10,730 bases of DNA from the NCBI GenBank assembly GCA_025964455.1, contig JAOPYU010000202.1:1-10730 (forward strand). The letters run 5' to 3'. Source of the DNA: Thermoleophilia bacterium (GTDB taxonomy: Bacteria > Actinomycetota > Thermoleophilia > Gaiellales > SKUG01). Numbering within the stretch: the first letter of the stretch is position 1; each line of letters opens with the position of its first letter. Below, one piece after another: positions 1 through 7,040 of the stretch. Position numbers and translations under genes: made by a program. The notes below the pieces were generated by a model. It made no database searches, had not been told where the DNA came from, and saw only the letters and a program-made list of their open reading frames with translations.

Positions 1-10
1 GCCGGCCGGA

Positions 11-51
11 GCGAAGCCGAGCGGGCCGCCCCTTCGGGAGCGCGGCTTCGC
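11..51 (-). terminator. Hairpin downstream of dusB, probable terminator
   Basis: A perfect 9-bp inverted repeat, GCGAAGCCG at 11-19 and CGGCTTCGC at 43-51, encloses a 23-nt loop. The loop holds a smaller CCC-TTC-GGG hairpin at 30-38. It lies 17 bases past the dusB stop codon in the direction of dusB transcription. There is no T-tract, so it would be a terminator of the kind common in high-GC bacteria. The gene beyond it lies outside the window, so it could also terminate a convergent neighbour. Confidence 0.5.
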
Positions 52-67
52 GCAGGCTGGGCGCTGC

Positions 68-1222
68 TCAGCCTCCGCCGAAGGCCGAGACGGGCAGCTC
101 GATCACGCGGTCGGTCGCGTCGGGATAGCGCACGGTCGCCTCGAGCTCGTCGAGTCGCGGCAGGGCGCCGGGCCACTGCGCGAGCAGGTGCGCCTCGACC
201 TCCATCGGCGACTCGAAGGTCATCAGCTCGCGGCGGGACGACTTGCCGAACGCCGCGCCGCGCAGGTACCAGCCGTAGAACTTGCGCAGGAAGCCCGTGG
301 CGCGGTGCTCGCCCATCTCGCGGACGACCTCGCGGATGAAGCGCACGAGCTCTGCCACGCGCTCTTCCGGCTCAGGCTCGACGGCCTTGCCCGAGGCGAG
401 GTCGCGGACGGCCCAGGGATTGCCCTGTGCCGCGCGGCCGATCATCACGCCGGCGCAGCCCGTGAGCGCCATGACGGCCTCGGCGCGCACACGGTCGGTG
501 ATGTCCCCGGAGGCGAACACCGGCACGTCCACGAGCTCCACGAGCCGCGCGGTGAGGGCGTGGTCGGCGAAGCCGGTGTACATCTGGGCTGCCGAGCGCG
601 GGTGGAGGGTGAGCGCCGAGACGCCCGCCTCCTCGACGAGCCGTCGCCCGAGCACCTCGAAGTCGTGGGAACCGTTCTTCATGCCGCGACGGATCTTCAC
701 GGTGACCGGCAGGTCGGTGGCGTCGGCGCAGGCCTTCGCGACCGCGACGGCGGTGTCGGGATCGTCGAGCAGGGCGCAGCCGGCGCCGGTCTTGGAGACC
801 TTCTTCACCGGGCAGCCCATGTTGATGTCGATCATGTCGGCGCCCGCGGCCTTCACCTGCTGGGCGGCATCGTGCATGAGGACCGGATCGGTTCCGAACA
901 GCTGGACGGCGATGGGGTGCTCGTCGGTGGCGATCCGCAGGTAGTCGCGAGTCCGCTCGTTCGCGTAGTGGAGGCCCGAGATCGAGACCATCTCGGTGAA
1001 CACGACGCTGGCGCCGAATCGGCGGCCCTGACGACGAAATGCCTGCACGCTGACCCCTGCCATGGGTGCGAGCGCCACGCGACCCTCGATCGTGACCGCG
1101 GCCGTGCCTGCGCGGCCGATCGTGAACGGGCTGGTGAGGTCGACGGGCGGCAGCTCCTCGTGGAGCAGCTCCAGGAAGGTCGTGCCCGTGAGGTCGATCG
1201 GAGGGGAGTCGATGCTGATCAC
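68..1222 (-). CDS. dusB: tRNA-dihydrouridine synthase (DusB family)
   Basis: This FMN-dependent, NADPH-using enzyme reduces uridine to dihydrouridine in the D-loop of tRNA in the cytoplasm (position 17 for E. coli DusB; the target here is not known). The predicted protein has 384 residues. Visible family signatures are LAPMAGV at 51-57 (FMN-binding strand), NMGCPVKKV at 134-142 with the catalytic proton-donor Cys137, VKIRRG at 175-180, HPRSAAQMYTG at 207-217, FASGD at 236-240 and GVMIGRAAQGNPW at 258-270 (phosphate-binding end of the TIM barrel). A helical C-terminal domain follows, with FLRKFYGWYLRG at 311-322. The GTG at 1222 is the only sensible start: the next one falls right at the FMN motif, and the open frame above it runs into greA. 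It has no clear Shine-Dalgarno. The N-terminus carries about 30 extra residues compared with E. coli DusB. It is divergent from greA. Confidence 0.95.
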   Translation of the reverse strand: MISIDSPPIDLTGTTFLELLHEELPPVDLTSPFTIGRAGTAAVTIEGRVALAPMAGVSVQAFRRQGRRFGASVVFTEMVSISGLHYANERTRDYLRIATDEHPIAVQLFGTDPVLMHDAAQQVKAAGADMIDINMGCPVKKVSKTGAGCALLDDPDTAVAVAKACADATDLPVTVKIRRGMKNGSHDFEVLGRRLVEEAGVSALTLHPRSAAQMYTGFADHALTARLVELVDVPVFASGDITDRVRAEAVMALTGCAGVMIGRAAQGNPWAVRDLASGKAVEPEPEERVAELVRFIREVVREMGEHRATGFLRKFYGWYLRGAAFGKSSRRELMTFESPMEVEAHLLAQWPGALPRLDELEATVRYPDATDRVIELPVSAFGGG

Positions 1223-1397
1223 TCGAGAGGGGTTTGCGGTCGGAACCTGTGTGGAATGGTCGCGGCGGGCTGGCGCGGGTCCGATTCGTTCCCTAGAGTC
1301 CGTCGCCGCTAGCAATGGTATCGCGCACAGCGCGGGGCCGCGCCGTGCGCGACAGGGTGCCGACGGCACCGGCGCGGCCGAGAGGGGATGCATCGCC
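1223..1397. promoter_or_regulatory. Divergent dusB/greA promoter region
   Basis: This 175-bp gap separates the divergent dusB and greA starts and must hold both promoters. For greA there are two candidates on the plus strand. One is TAGAGT at 1294-1299, a typical high-GC -10 of TANNNT form, with a weak CTGGCG 18 bp upstream; it would give a leader of about 90 nt. The other is TTGCGG at 1234-1239 followed 15 bp later by AATGGT at 1255-1260, which closely resembles the arrangement before clpC. I see no convincing dusB promoter on the minus strand. No operator palindrome stands out. Confidence 0.35.
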
Positions 1398-1877
1398 ATG
1401 GAGATGTCCGGACGAGAGACGCTCGTGACCGCCGGTGGGCTCGAGAAGCTCCAGGCGGAGTACGACCATCTGGTCAATGTGAAAAGGCTCGAGGTCGCGG
1501 AGCGGATCAAGATCGCCCGCGAGTACGGCGACATCAGCGAGAACGCCGAGTACGACGACGCCAAGAACGAGCAGGCGCGCGTGGAGACGCGCATCATCCT
1601 CCTCGAGGAGAAGCTCCGGACCGCGAAGGTCGTCGAGGACGTCGACACCAAGTCGGTGGGCATCGGCAACAAGGTCACGGTCCAGGAGCAGGGCTCCAAG
1701 ACGCCCGAGGTCTTCGAGATCGTCGGCTCGACCGAGGCGGACCCGCTCGAGAACCGCGTCTCGAACGAATCCCCCTTCGGCAAGGCGCTCATGGGCCAGA
1801 AGAAGGGCGCGGTCGTCGAGGTGCCCGCGCCCAAGGGTGCGATCACCTACGAGATCATCAAGATCGCCAAGGCCTAG
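1398..1877 (+). CDS. greA: Transcription elongation factor GreA
   Basis: GreA enters the secondary channel of RNA polymerase and stimulates cleavage of the 3' end of backtracked RNA, rescuing arrested complexes. The product has 159 residues, the normal family length (158 in E. coli). Residues 1-80 form the antiparallel coiled coil, with the tip signature GDISENAEYDDAKNEQ at 44-59; Asp45 and Glu48 correspond to the acidic tip residues Asp41 and Glu44 of E. coli that hold the catalytic Mg2+. The rest is the FKBP-like C-terminal domain with SPFGKALMGQKKG near its middle. ATG 1398 is chosen because AGAGGGG at 1381-1387 lies 10 nt upstream; ATG 1404 would be too far from it. The next gene begins 129 bp downstream after a hairpin, so co-transcription is uncertain. 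Confidence 0.97.
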   Translation: MEMSGRETLVTAGGLEKLQAEYDHLVNVKRLEVAERIKIAREYGDISENAEYDDAKNEQARVETRIILLEEKLRTAKVVEDVDTKSVGIGNKVTVQEQGSKTPEVFEIVGSTEADPLENRVSNESPFGKALMGQKKGAVVEVPAPKGAITYEIIKIAKA

Positions 1878-1957
1878 CGCCGGCGCGCTCCCAGCGCTCC
1901 CCCGGACGCCCGCCCACGCGAGCGCGCTCGAGTGGATCCGGTGAAACGGACCGTCGC

Positions 1958-1981
1958 CCCCTCCCGATAGGTCGGTAGGGG
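1958..1981 (+). promoter_or_regulatory. Stem-loop between greA and the hypothetical gene
   Basis: Arms CCCCTCCCGA (1958-1967) and TCGGTAGGGG (1972-1981) pair at 9 of 10 positions around a 4-nt loop. The hairpin ends 25 nt before the TTG start at 2007 and 13 nt before its GGGGGGAG ribosome binding site. It could be the greA terminator, lacking a T-tract, or a leader hairpin controlling the downstream gene. The sequence alone does not decide between them. Confidence 0.4.
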
Positions 1982-2006
1982 AATCGCGACTTCTGGGGGG
2001 AGTCCG

Positions 2007-3776
2007 TTGGCCACGAACGTACAGGGAAGTGCGTCGAGCATTGGCTTGGCACCGGCAGGAGCAGCGCAGGGTGGAAGCATCCTGCAGCCGCTCGCCGGAC
2101 AGATGGGCGGCGCCCAGCAGGGTGCAGGCGCGGGCGCAGGCCAGGCGACGGGCGGCGCAGGCGCCGATCCCGCTGCTGCGGCGGCTGGTACTCCAGGCGC
2201 GCCGGCTGCGGCGGCCGGATTCGACCCCACCAAGCTGCTGTCGCAGGGCCGTTGGCTCGGACCGCTGCTCACCATGGGTGGCGGCGCGATGGCGATCAAG
2301 GGCTTCTCGGCGGCTGCGGCCGTCCAGGCGGGCGCTGCGGCGACCAAGGCGCCCGGCCTGCTCAAGTGGGGCGGGATCGCGGCTGCGATCGGCGGCCTCG
2401 CGCTGACCGGCATCGGATTCAAGGCCAAGGGGGTCGAGACCGGCACCAAGGCCACCGAGGCGACCGCCGTGCAGGCGATCAACGCACTCACCGCGCAGTA
2501 CGAGCAGACCATGAGCGCGATGGCCGCGCAGAAGGCGCAGGAGATCCAGGGGCTCAAGGCCAAGGTCGCGGCAGCGGGCCAGCAGGGTGGCGGCGCCGGG
2601 ATCGACCCGGCGACCGGGCTCCCGACGGCGGGCGCCGGAGCGGGCCAGGGCCAGACGCCAGTGGGCGGGACCGGCACCCCCGGCGCCGCCGCAGGCAGCG
2701 GCGTGGTGCTCGGCGAGGACGGCAAGCCGTCCGAGACGGCGCCGATCGTCGATGGCGCAACGCCCGGCGTCGGCATCGGCCTCAACACGACCGTCGTGCC
2801 GACCACGGGCACTGCCGCGGCAGCGGGCGGCGCCACCCAGGCGATGCTCGGCTCGTCGGTGAACCTGGCCGCGGGCCAGTCGGGCGGAGCGGTCATCGCC
2901 GAGGCCGGCAACTACAAGATCGAACAGCTCGCCGGTGATCCCGCAGGCTACGCCACGCTCGAGGAAGCCAACAGCGCCGCGCGCGCGACGATGAGCACCG
3001 AGCTCATGGGCTCGAAGTTCCTCCGCTGGATGGTCGTCGAGCAGGGCGGGCGCTTCTACGGCGTCATCGCCAAGCAGCTCGCGGCGCAGGAGCCGGCCAA
3101 GCCGCTCCCCGCCACCGCCGGCAACGTCGTGGCGTGGAGTGCGATGAACCACGTCGCGGTCAACGGCACCAACGGCTGGAAGGCCTACGCCTGGACCAAG
3201 ACGGGCGGCGAGCAGATCACGGACGTGCCCTATGGCACGAGCGCCGTGTTCGGCGGGGGTCCCGGTGGCGCGATCGGCGGCCCCGCGACGGTGCCTGCTG
3301 GCACCGGGGCTGGAGCTGGAAGTGCACCCATCGGTGGCACGAACTCCGGGGCCGTCACGGGTGGCGGCCAGGTCGCCCAGCCCGGCGTGGTGGCCGGCAG
3401 CTTCGACCCGGCGTCCGCGATCGGACGGTCTTTCGCCGTGAATGCGTCGACCACGGCGGAGGGCGACCTCGCCCGCGGCGGGGCACTGCAGGTGCAGAAG
3501 TTCATCGAGGCATCCACGGGTGGCTTCGGCACACCGGAGGAGGCGGCGACGGTCGCCCGCCAGGCTCGTGCGGCGATCCCCGCGGGTGACGCCTGGTCGC
3601 GGATCACGACGCTCCAGGGAGCCGACGGTCGCTACTACGTGTACCAGGGCTCGATCGTGAAGCGTGAGACCGCGGCGATCCAGAACGCCGCGCCGCTGCA
3701 CGTGTTCGGTGCCGGCTTCTCCGAGTTCTTCGACTCCGCGTCGAACTCGTGGCGCGCCGTGCGCGACGCCGCGTGA
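2007..3776 (+). CDS. Ala/Gly-rich hypothetical protein with two C-terminal domain repeats
   Basis: I do not recognise this 589-residue protein. Residues 1-72 are Gly/Ala/Gln-rich and low in complexity. Residues 81-139 contain two hydrophobic, glycine-rich stretches (83-108 and 118-138) that could form a membrane hairpin. Residues 145-190 look like an amphipathic helix, and 191-300 is again a Gly/Ala/Pro/Thr-rich linker. Two copies of a roughly 80-residue unit follow. Copy 1 has TLEEA 317-321, GRFY 348-351 and NGWK 389-392; copy 2 has TPEEA 509-513, GRYY 541-544 and NSWR 580-583, with nearly equal spacing. I see no cysteine, no cleavable signal peptide and no lipobox. The TTG start at 2007 is fixed by GGGGGGAG at 1995-2002 and by an in-frame stop at 1968-1970. 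Its stop overlaps the GTG of the acetyltransferase gene. The paired EEA-helix/GRYY pattern faintly recalls SPOR domains, which is speculation. Confidence 0.85.
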   Translation: MATNVQGSASSIGLAPAGAAQGGSILQPLAGQMGGAQQGAGAGAGQATGGAGADPAAAAAGTPGAPAAAAGFDPTKLLSQGRWLGPLLTMGGGAMAIKGFSAAAAVQAGAAATKAPGLLKWGGIAAAIGGLALTGIGFKAKGVETGTKATEATAVQAINALTAQYEQTMSAMAAQKAQEIQGLKAKVAAAGQQGGGAGIDPATGLPTAGAGAGQGQTPVGGTGTPGAAAGSGVVLGEDGKPSETAPIVDGATPGVGIGLNTTVVPTTGTAAAAGGATQAMLGSSVNLAAGQSGGAVIAEAGNYKIEQLAGDPAGYATLEEANSAARATMSTELMGSKFLRWMVVEQGGRFYGVIAKQLAAQEPAKPLPATAGNVVAWSAMNHVAVNGTNGWKAYAWTKTGGEQITDVPYGTSAVFGGGPGGAIGGPATVPAGTGAGAGSAPIGGTNSGAVTGGGQVAQPGVVAGSFDPASAIGRSFAVNASTTAEGDLARGGALQVQKFIEASTGGFGTPEEAATVARQARAAIPAGDAWSRITTLQGADGRYYVYQGSIVKRETAAIQNAAPLHVFGAGFSEFFDSASNSWRAVRDAA

Positions 3777-4291
3777 CCGATGCCGCACCGCTCGTCGGTG
3801 CCGTCGCGCAGCTGCATCCGATCTCGGCTGCCGACGTGGATGACCTGCTCGCGCTCCGCGCGTCCAGTCCCGACGCCCTGGCGCGCTGGAACTCATGGAC
3901 GCGCCCGGACATCGAGGACCTGCTCGATCCGGAGGGAAGTGATCGCGGGTGGTGGATCGTGCTCGACGGTGAGCGCGTGGGCTTCATCCAGCACTACCAG
4001 GAGCTGGAACCCGACTACCGCCACGCGGGCATCGACATCTTCGTGGTCGAGGCCGCCCAAGGGCGCGGCGTCGGCACCGACGCGATCCGCACCCTCGCGA
4101 CCTACCTCGTGCGAGAGCTCGGACACCACCGGCTGATCATCGATCCAGCGGCTGACAACCTGCGCGCGATCCGCTGCTACGAGAAGGTCGGATTCCGCCC
4201 GGTCGGGCGCATGCGCCAGTACGAACGCGGCCCCGACGGCAGCTTCCACGACGGCCTGCTCATGGACCTGCTGGCGCCGGAGCTGACCTAG
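3773..4291 (+). CDS. GNAT N-acetyltransferase, AAC(6')-like
   Basis: This GCN5-related acetyltransferase transfers an acetyl group from acetyl-CoA to an amine. The product has 172 residues. The acetyl-CoA pyrophosphate loop is QGRGVGT at 96-102, and the last conserved block is DPAADNLRAIRCYEKVGF at 124-141. The DP-x-x-DNLRAIRCYEK-x-GF block, the WWIVLDGERVGFIQ strand pair at 60-73 and the GID at 86-88 place it near aminoglycoside 6'-N-acetyltransferases and related IucB-type enzymes. The substrate cannot be read from sequence, and chromosomal relatives often do not confer resistance. The GTG start at 3773 overlaps the preceding stop codon by 4 nt (GTGA), pointing to translational coupling and one transcript with the gene at 2007. 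An in-frame ATG 8 codons upstream at 3749 lies inside the previous gene and looks less likely. The gene ends in a stop that overlaps that of the convergent phosphoesterase gene. Confidence 0.9.
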   Translation: MTDAAPLVGAVAQLHPISAADVDDLLALRASSPDALARWNSWTRPDIEDLLDPEGSDRGWWIVLDGERVGFIQHYQELEPDYRHAGIDIFVVEAAQGRGVGTDAIRTLATYLVRELGHHRLIIDPAADNLRAIRCYEKVGFRPVGRMRQYERGPDGSFHDGLLMDLLAPELT

Positions 4292-5382
4292 GCCAGCACG
4301 CGGAGCTGGCGTCCGAGCGACCGCACCTCGGGACGCGGCTGGCCGAGGCGCGGCAGGTCGAGCATCGCCTCGGTGAGCTGGAGCAGCGTGACGTGGTCGG
4401 CGGGCGTCGCGATCCGTGCGCCCCGCGGCACGCCCGGCGCGATGACGAACGTCGGGATGTGGCAGTCGTCCCGCAACTGCACGGTCGGGCATGGCGCATT
4501 GATCGGCACGTCGGCGGCCGCACGACGCCCTTCGTCCCACGAGACCACGATTGCGACGTCGCCGCGTGCGTAGGCGTTGCTCGATGTCAGTCGCGAGAGC
4601 CACCGGTCGAGCCACGCGTCGGCTCGACCGTCGCCACAGTCGTGACCACCGTCGCACGCGTTGGGTGTCACGAACGCGAATGCCGGCAGCTCGGCGGTGT
4701 CGAGGGCAGCTGCGAGCGGACCCGTGTCCAGTGTTCCGAGCGGCACGTCCCAGCGCTTGCAGTCGTCGTGTTCCCGCGTCAGGTACGGGGCGGGATCGTG
4801 ACGGACCAGGTAGCTGCCGTCGTCGCGTCCGTGGCAGCGCCGGGTCAGTCCTTCCTGGTAGCTGCGCCACTCCAGCCCGGCTGCACGCACCTGGCCGAGC
4901 AGGTTCTCGCGATCGATCGGGCACGCGGCAGGCGCGCACCCACCGCGGACCCCGGCCGCGCTGCCGGTCATTGCAGCGATGTAGTTGCCCAGCGAGGCGT
5001 GTTGGAGGGCGCGCATCGAGTCGAGCGACGCGCAGTCGCGCGCGACCCGGGTCCGCAGGAAGGCGAAGTCGGATCCGGGTGCGAAGACATCGCCGTAGGC
5101 GCGGTTCTCCAGCCAGATCCAGACCACGTGCTTCCAGGGAGCCGGCGTGGCCTCGTCATTCCCGCAGGCGCTGCGGGACCACGCGGCGGCAGCGTGCGCG
5201 GTGGCCGGATCCCCGGGCGGCCGACCGCCCGTCAACCCGAGCGAGCCGATCGCGGCGAGCACGACGAGTGCGACGAGCACGACCATCGTCGATCGCGCGA
5301 GACCGGCGCCGGCGCGGCGCTGCGTGGGTGGCGGGGCGAGGTCCATGGAGGCGTGGTGCCCACAACGCGTCGAAGCAGGCAT
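4288..5382 (-). CDS. Exported phosphoesterase family protein (acid phosphatase/phospholipase C-like)
   Basis: The 364-residue product resembles the phosphoesterase family that includes bacterial acid phosphatases and non-specific phospholipase C (Pfam PF04185). Family marks are WIWLENRAYGDVF at 88-100 with Glu92-Asn93, HASLGNYIAAMTGS at 128-141, CDGGHDC at 243-249, VVSWDEG at 279-285, HIPTFVIAPGV at 308-318 and DHVTLLQLTEAM at 329-340; several of these usually supply metal ligands. A hydrophobic segment at about 33-51 after an Arg-containing N-terminus is a signal peptide or signal anchor, so the catalytic part acts outside the membrane. Ten cysteines follow it (73, 117, 149, 154, 183, 208, 243, 249, 298, 307), which suits disulfides in an exported protein. 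ATG 5382 has GGAG 8 nt upstream; ATG 5346 has no Shine-Dalgarno. The actual phosphoester substrate is unknown. Confidence 0.88.
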   Translation of the reverse strand: MPASTRCGHHASMDLAPPPTQRRAGAGLARSTMVVLVALVVLAAIGSLGLTGGRPPGDPATAHAAAAWSRSACGNDEATPAPWKHVVWIWLENRAYGDVFAPGSDFAFLRTRVARDCASLDSMRALQHASLGNYIAAMTGSAAGVRGGCAPAACPIDRENLLGQVRAAGLEWRSYQEGLTRRCHGRDDGSYLVRHDPAPYLTREHDDCKRWDVPLGTLDTGPLAAALDTAELPAFAFVTPNACDGGHDCGDGRADAWLDRWLSRLTSSNAYARGDVAIVVSWDEGRRAAADVPINAPCPTVQLRDDCHIPTFVIAPGVPRGARIATPADHVTLLQLTEAMLDLPRLGQPRPEVRSLGRQLRVLA

Positions 5383-5395
5383 CGCGCGTGCTCCG

Positions 5396-5401
5396 TAGAC
5401 T
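5396..5401 (+). promoter_or_regulatory. Candidate -10 element of lysS giving a leaderless mRNA
   Basis: TAGACT fits the TANNNT -10 form and is followed by exactly 7 nt before ATG 5409, so transcription would start at or next to the initiating A. No Shine-Dalgarno precedes that ATG. Together these are the usual marks of a leaderless actinobacterial mRNA. No good -35 is visible, and the element lies in the 26-bp gap between the divergent phosphoesterase and lysS starts. Confidence 0.45.
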
Positions 5402-5408
5402 CACGTCC

Positions 5409-6944
5409 ATGCACGCCACGGAGCCACCAGCCACGCCCGACGACGCCGAGTCCACGCCGGAGGAGCGCGCTTCCGCCGAGCAGCAGATCATGGCCGACCG
5501 CCGCGCCAAGCTGGATGCGATGACGGCTGCGGGCGGTGAGCCGTGGCCGTACTCCGCCAAGCCCACGGCGCGCATCGAGGAGCTGGTCGCGGCGCACGAG
5601 GGGCTCGAGGATGGCGCCGAGACCGAGGCGCGCTACGTGCTCGCCGGCCGGATGATGCTGCAGCGCGGACAGGGCAAGCTGATGTTCGCCGAGCTGGCGG
5701 ATCGTTCCGGGACGCTGCAGCTGTTCGTGTCCAAGGCGGTCATCGGCGACGACGGTTTTGCGGCGTTCGCGGACCTGGACCTGGGTGACTGGGTCGAGGT
5801 CGCCGGCACCGCGATGAAGACGCGCAAGGGTGAGCTGTCGCTCAAGGTGGACGCGGCTCGCCTGCTCGCCAAGTGCATCCGTCCGCTCCCAGAGAAGTTC
5901 CACGGGCTCGTGGATCCCGAGCAGCGCCGCGGGCGTCGATACCTGGACCTGGTCGCCAATCGCGAATCGCTCGACCTGTTCGTGCTGCGCTCGCGGGCGG
6001 TGAGCGCGATCCGCCGCTTCCTCGAGGACCGCGACTTCCTCGAGGTCGAGACCCCGGTGCTGCAGCCGCAGTACGGCGGTGCGGCGGCGCGACCGTTCGT
6101 GACGCACCACAACGAGCTCGACATGCAGCTGTACCTGCGCATCGCGACGGAGTTGTACCTGAAGCGGCTCATCGTCGGAGGCATGGAGCGCGTGTTCGAG
6201 ATCGGACCGAACTTCAGGAACGAGGGTGTCAGCTTCAAGCACAACCCCGAGTTCTCGATGATCGAGCTCTACCAGGCCTACGCCGACTACGACGACGTGA
6301 TGGACCTGTTCGAGGAGCTCGTGCCGCACGTCGCGCAGACGGTGCTGGGGACGACGAAGATCGAGCACGAGGAGCACGGCGCGATCGAGTTGGCAGCGCC
6401 GTGGCCGCGGATCCGGTTGCGCGATGCGATCCTCGAGCGCGGCGGAGTGGACATCGAGGCCGCGACAGAGGACGAGATGCGGGCGGCGCTGCGCGAGGCG
6501 GGCTACGACCCCAAGGGCGACACGACGCGCGGCAAGCTCATCGACGCGCTGCTCACCAAGTTCGTCGAGCCGAAGCTGATCCAGCCGACCTTCCTGACCG
6601 ACTACCCGGTCGAGCTGTCCCCGTTCGCACGAACTCACGCCGGCGACGAGAAGACCGTGCGCCGCTTCGAGGCGTTCGTTGCGGGCTTCGAGATCGCCAA
6701 CGCGTTCTCGGAGATCAACGATCCGACGATGCAGCACGACCGCTACATGGAGCAGGCCTCCGCCCGCGCCGCGGGCGACGACGAGGCCGAGGGTCTTGAC
6801 GAGGACTACATCACCGCCCTCGAGTACGGCATGCCGCCCACCGGCGGCCTCGGCCTCGGCATCGACCGCTTCATCATGCTCCTCACCGGCAAGCAGTCGA
6901 TCCGCGACGTGATCCTGTTCCCGGCGCGCCGCGCCAAGGCGTAG
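5409..6944 (+). CDS. lysS: Lysyl-tRNA synthetase, class II
   Basis: This enzyme charges tRNA-Lys with lysine using ATP in the cytoplasm. The 511-residue product has the usual class II LysRS plan. An acidic N-terminal extension (1-30) is followed by an OB-fold anticodon-binding domain at about 75-155 (RYVLAGRMM, GKLMFAELADRSGTLQLFV region) and the aminoacylation domain from about 175. Motif 1 is FLEVETPVLQP at 210-220. Motif 2 includes FRNEG at 269-273 and HNPEFSMIELYQAYADY at 278-294. PTFLTDYPVELSPFA at 393-407 is a LysRS signature, and motif 3 is GLGLGIDRF at 480-488. ATG 5409 lies 7 nt behind a -10-like TAGACT and has no Shine-Dalgarno, so the mRNA may be leaderless. An internal ATG at 5490 is a possible alternative, since the first 27 residues look poorly ordered. 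The gene is convergent with a small membrane protein across an inverted-repeat region. Confidence 0.97.
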   Translation: MHATEPPATPDDAESTPEERASAEQQIMADRRAKLDAMTAAGGEPWPYSAKPTARIEELVAAHEGLEDGAETEARYVLAGRMMLQRGQGKLMFAELADRSGTLQLFVSKAVIGDDGFAAFADLDLGDWVEVAGTAMKTRKGELSLKVDAARLLAKCIRPLPEKFHGLVDPEQRRGRRYLDLVANRESLDLFVLRSRAVSAIRRFLEDRDFLEVETPVLQPQYGGAAARPFVTHHNELDMQLYLRIATELYLKRLIVGGMERVFEIGPNFRNEGVSFKHNPEFSMIELYQAYADYDDVMDLFEELVPHVAQTVLGTTKIEHEEHGAIELAAPWPRIRLRDAILERGGVDIEAATEDEMRAALREAGYDPKGDTTRGKLIDALLTKFVEPKLIQPTFLTDYPVELSPFARTHAGDEKTVRRFEAFVAGFEIANAFSEINDPTMQHDRYMEQASARAAGDDEAEGLDEDYITALEYGMPPTGGLGLGIDRFIMLLTGKQSIRDVILFPARRAKA

Positions 6945-6949
6945 CCGAG

Positions 6950-6967
6950 CGTGGCGGTCCCGCCGCG
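6950..6967 (+). terminator. Short GC hairpin after lysS, possible terminator
   Basis: Six nucleotides past the lysS stop, positions 6950-6956 can pair with 6961-6967 (six Watson-Crick pairs and one G-U) around the loop GTCC. No T-tract follows. The much larger inverted-repeat structure that begins at 6972 may be the true transcription stop. Confidence 0.35.
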
Positions 6968-6971
6968 TCGA

Positions 6972-7009
6972 CTCGAAGCCAGCTCGTCTGGATGAGCCTG
7001 ACGAACTGG
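6972..7009 (+). repeat. Inverted-repeat arm A (38 bp)
   Basis: This arm matches the reverse complement of 7041-7078 at 31 of 38 positions, including the shared stretch AGCCTGACGA. It is also half of a local hairpin: 6972-6988 pairs with 7000-7016 at 14 Watson-Crick and one G-U of 17 positions, with an 11-nt loop. It lies between the convergent lysS and small membrane protein genes. It could be a bidirectional terminator, or a palindromic repeat-element family. Confidence 0.75.
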
Positions 7010-7040
7010 TCTCGAGTGGGATCGGGGGCGCCACCCGATG

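Noticed and set aside
1919..1930. 12-bp palindrome CGAGCGCGCTCG after greA
   Set aside because: Such GC palindromes are frequent by chance at this base composition, and it cannot form a hairpin with a normal loop.
1932..1970. Possible 12-residue upstream frame (GTG to TAG) before the gene at 2007
   Set aside because: It has no ribosome binding site and no recognisable leader-peptide pattern, and it ends inside the hairpin; chance is sufficient.
1942..1970. TGAAAC followed by CCGATAG, similar to a flagellar-type (sigma-28) promoter
   Set aside because: The spacing is wrong for that consensus, and the comparable TGAAAC/CCGAT pair before 8448 has a different spacing; no flagellar gene is present.
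1293..3896. Minus-strand open frame of 867 codons
   Set aside because: It lies antisense to greA and the repeat protein, has Arg/Gly/His-rich composition typical of GC-rich shadow frames, and shows no motif. The plus-strand genes have ribosome binding sites and greA is certain.
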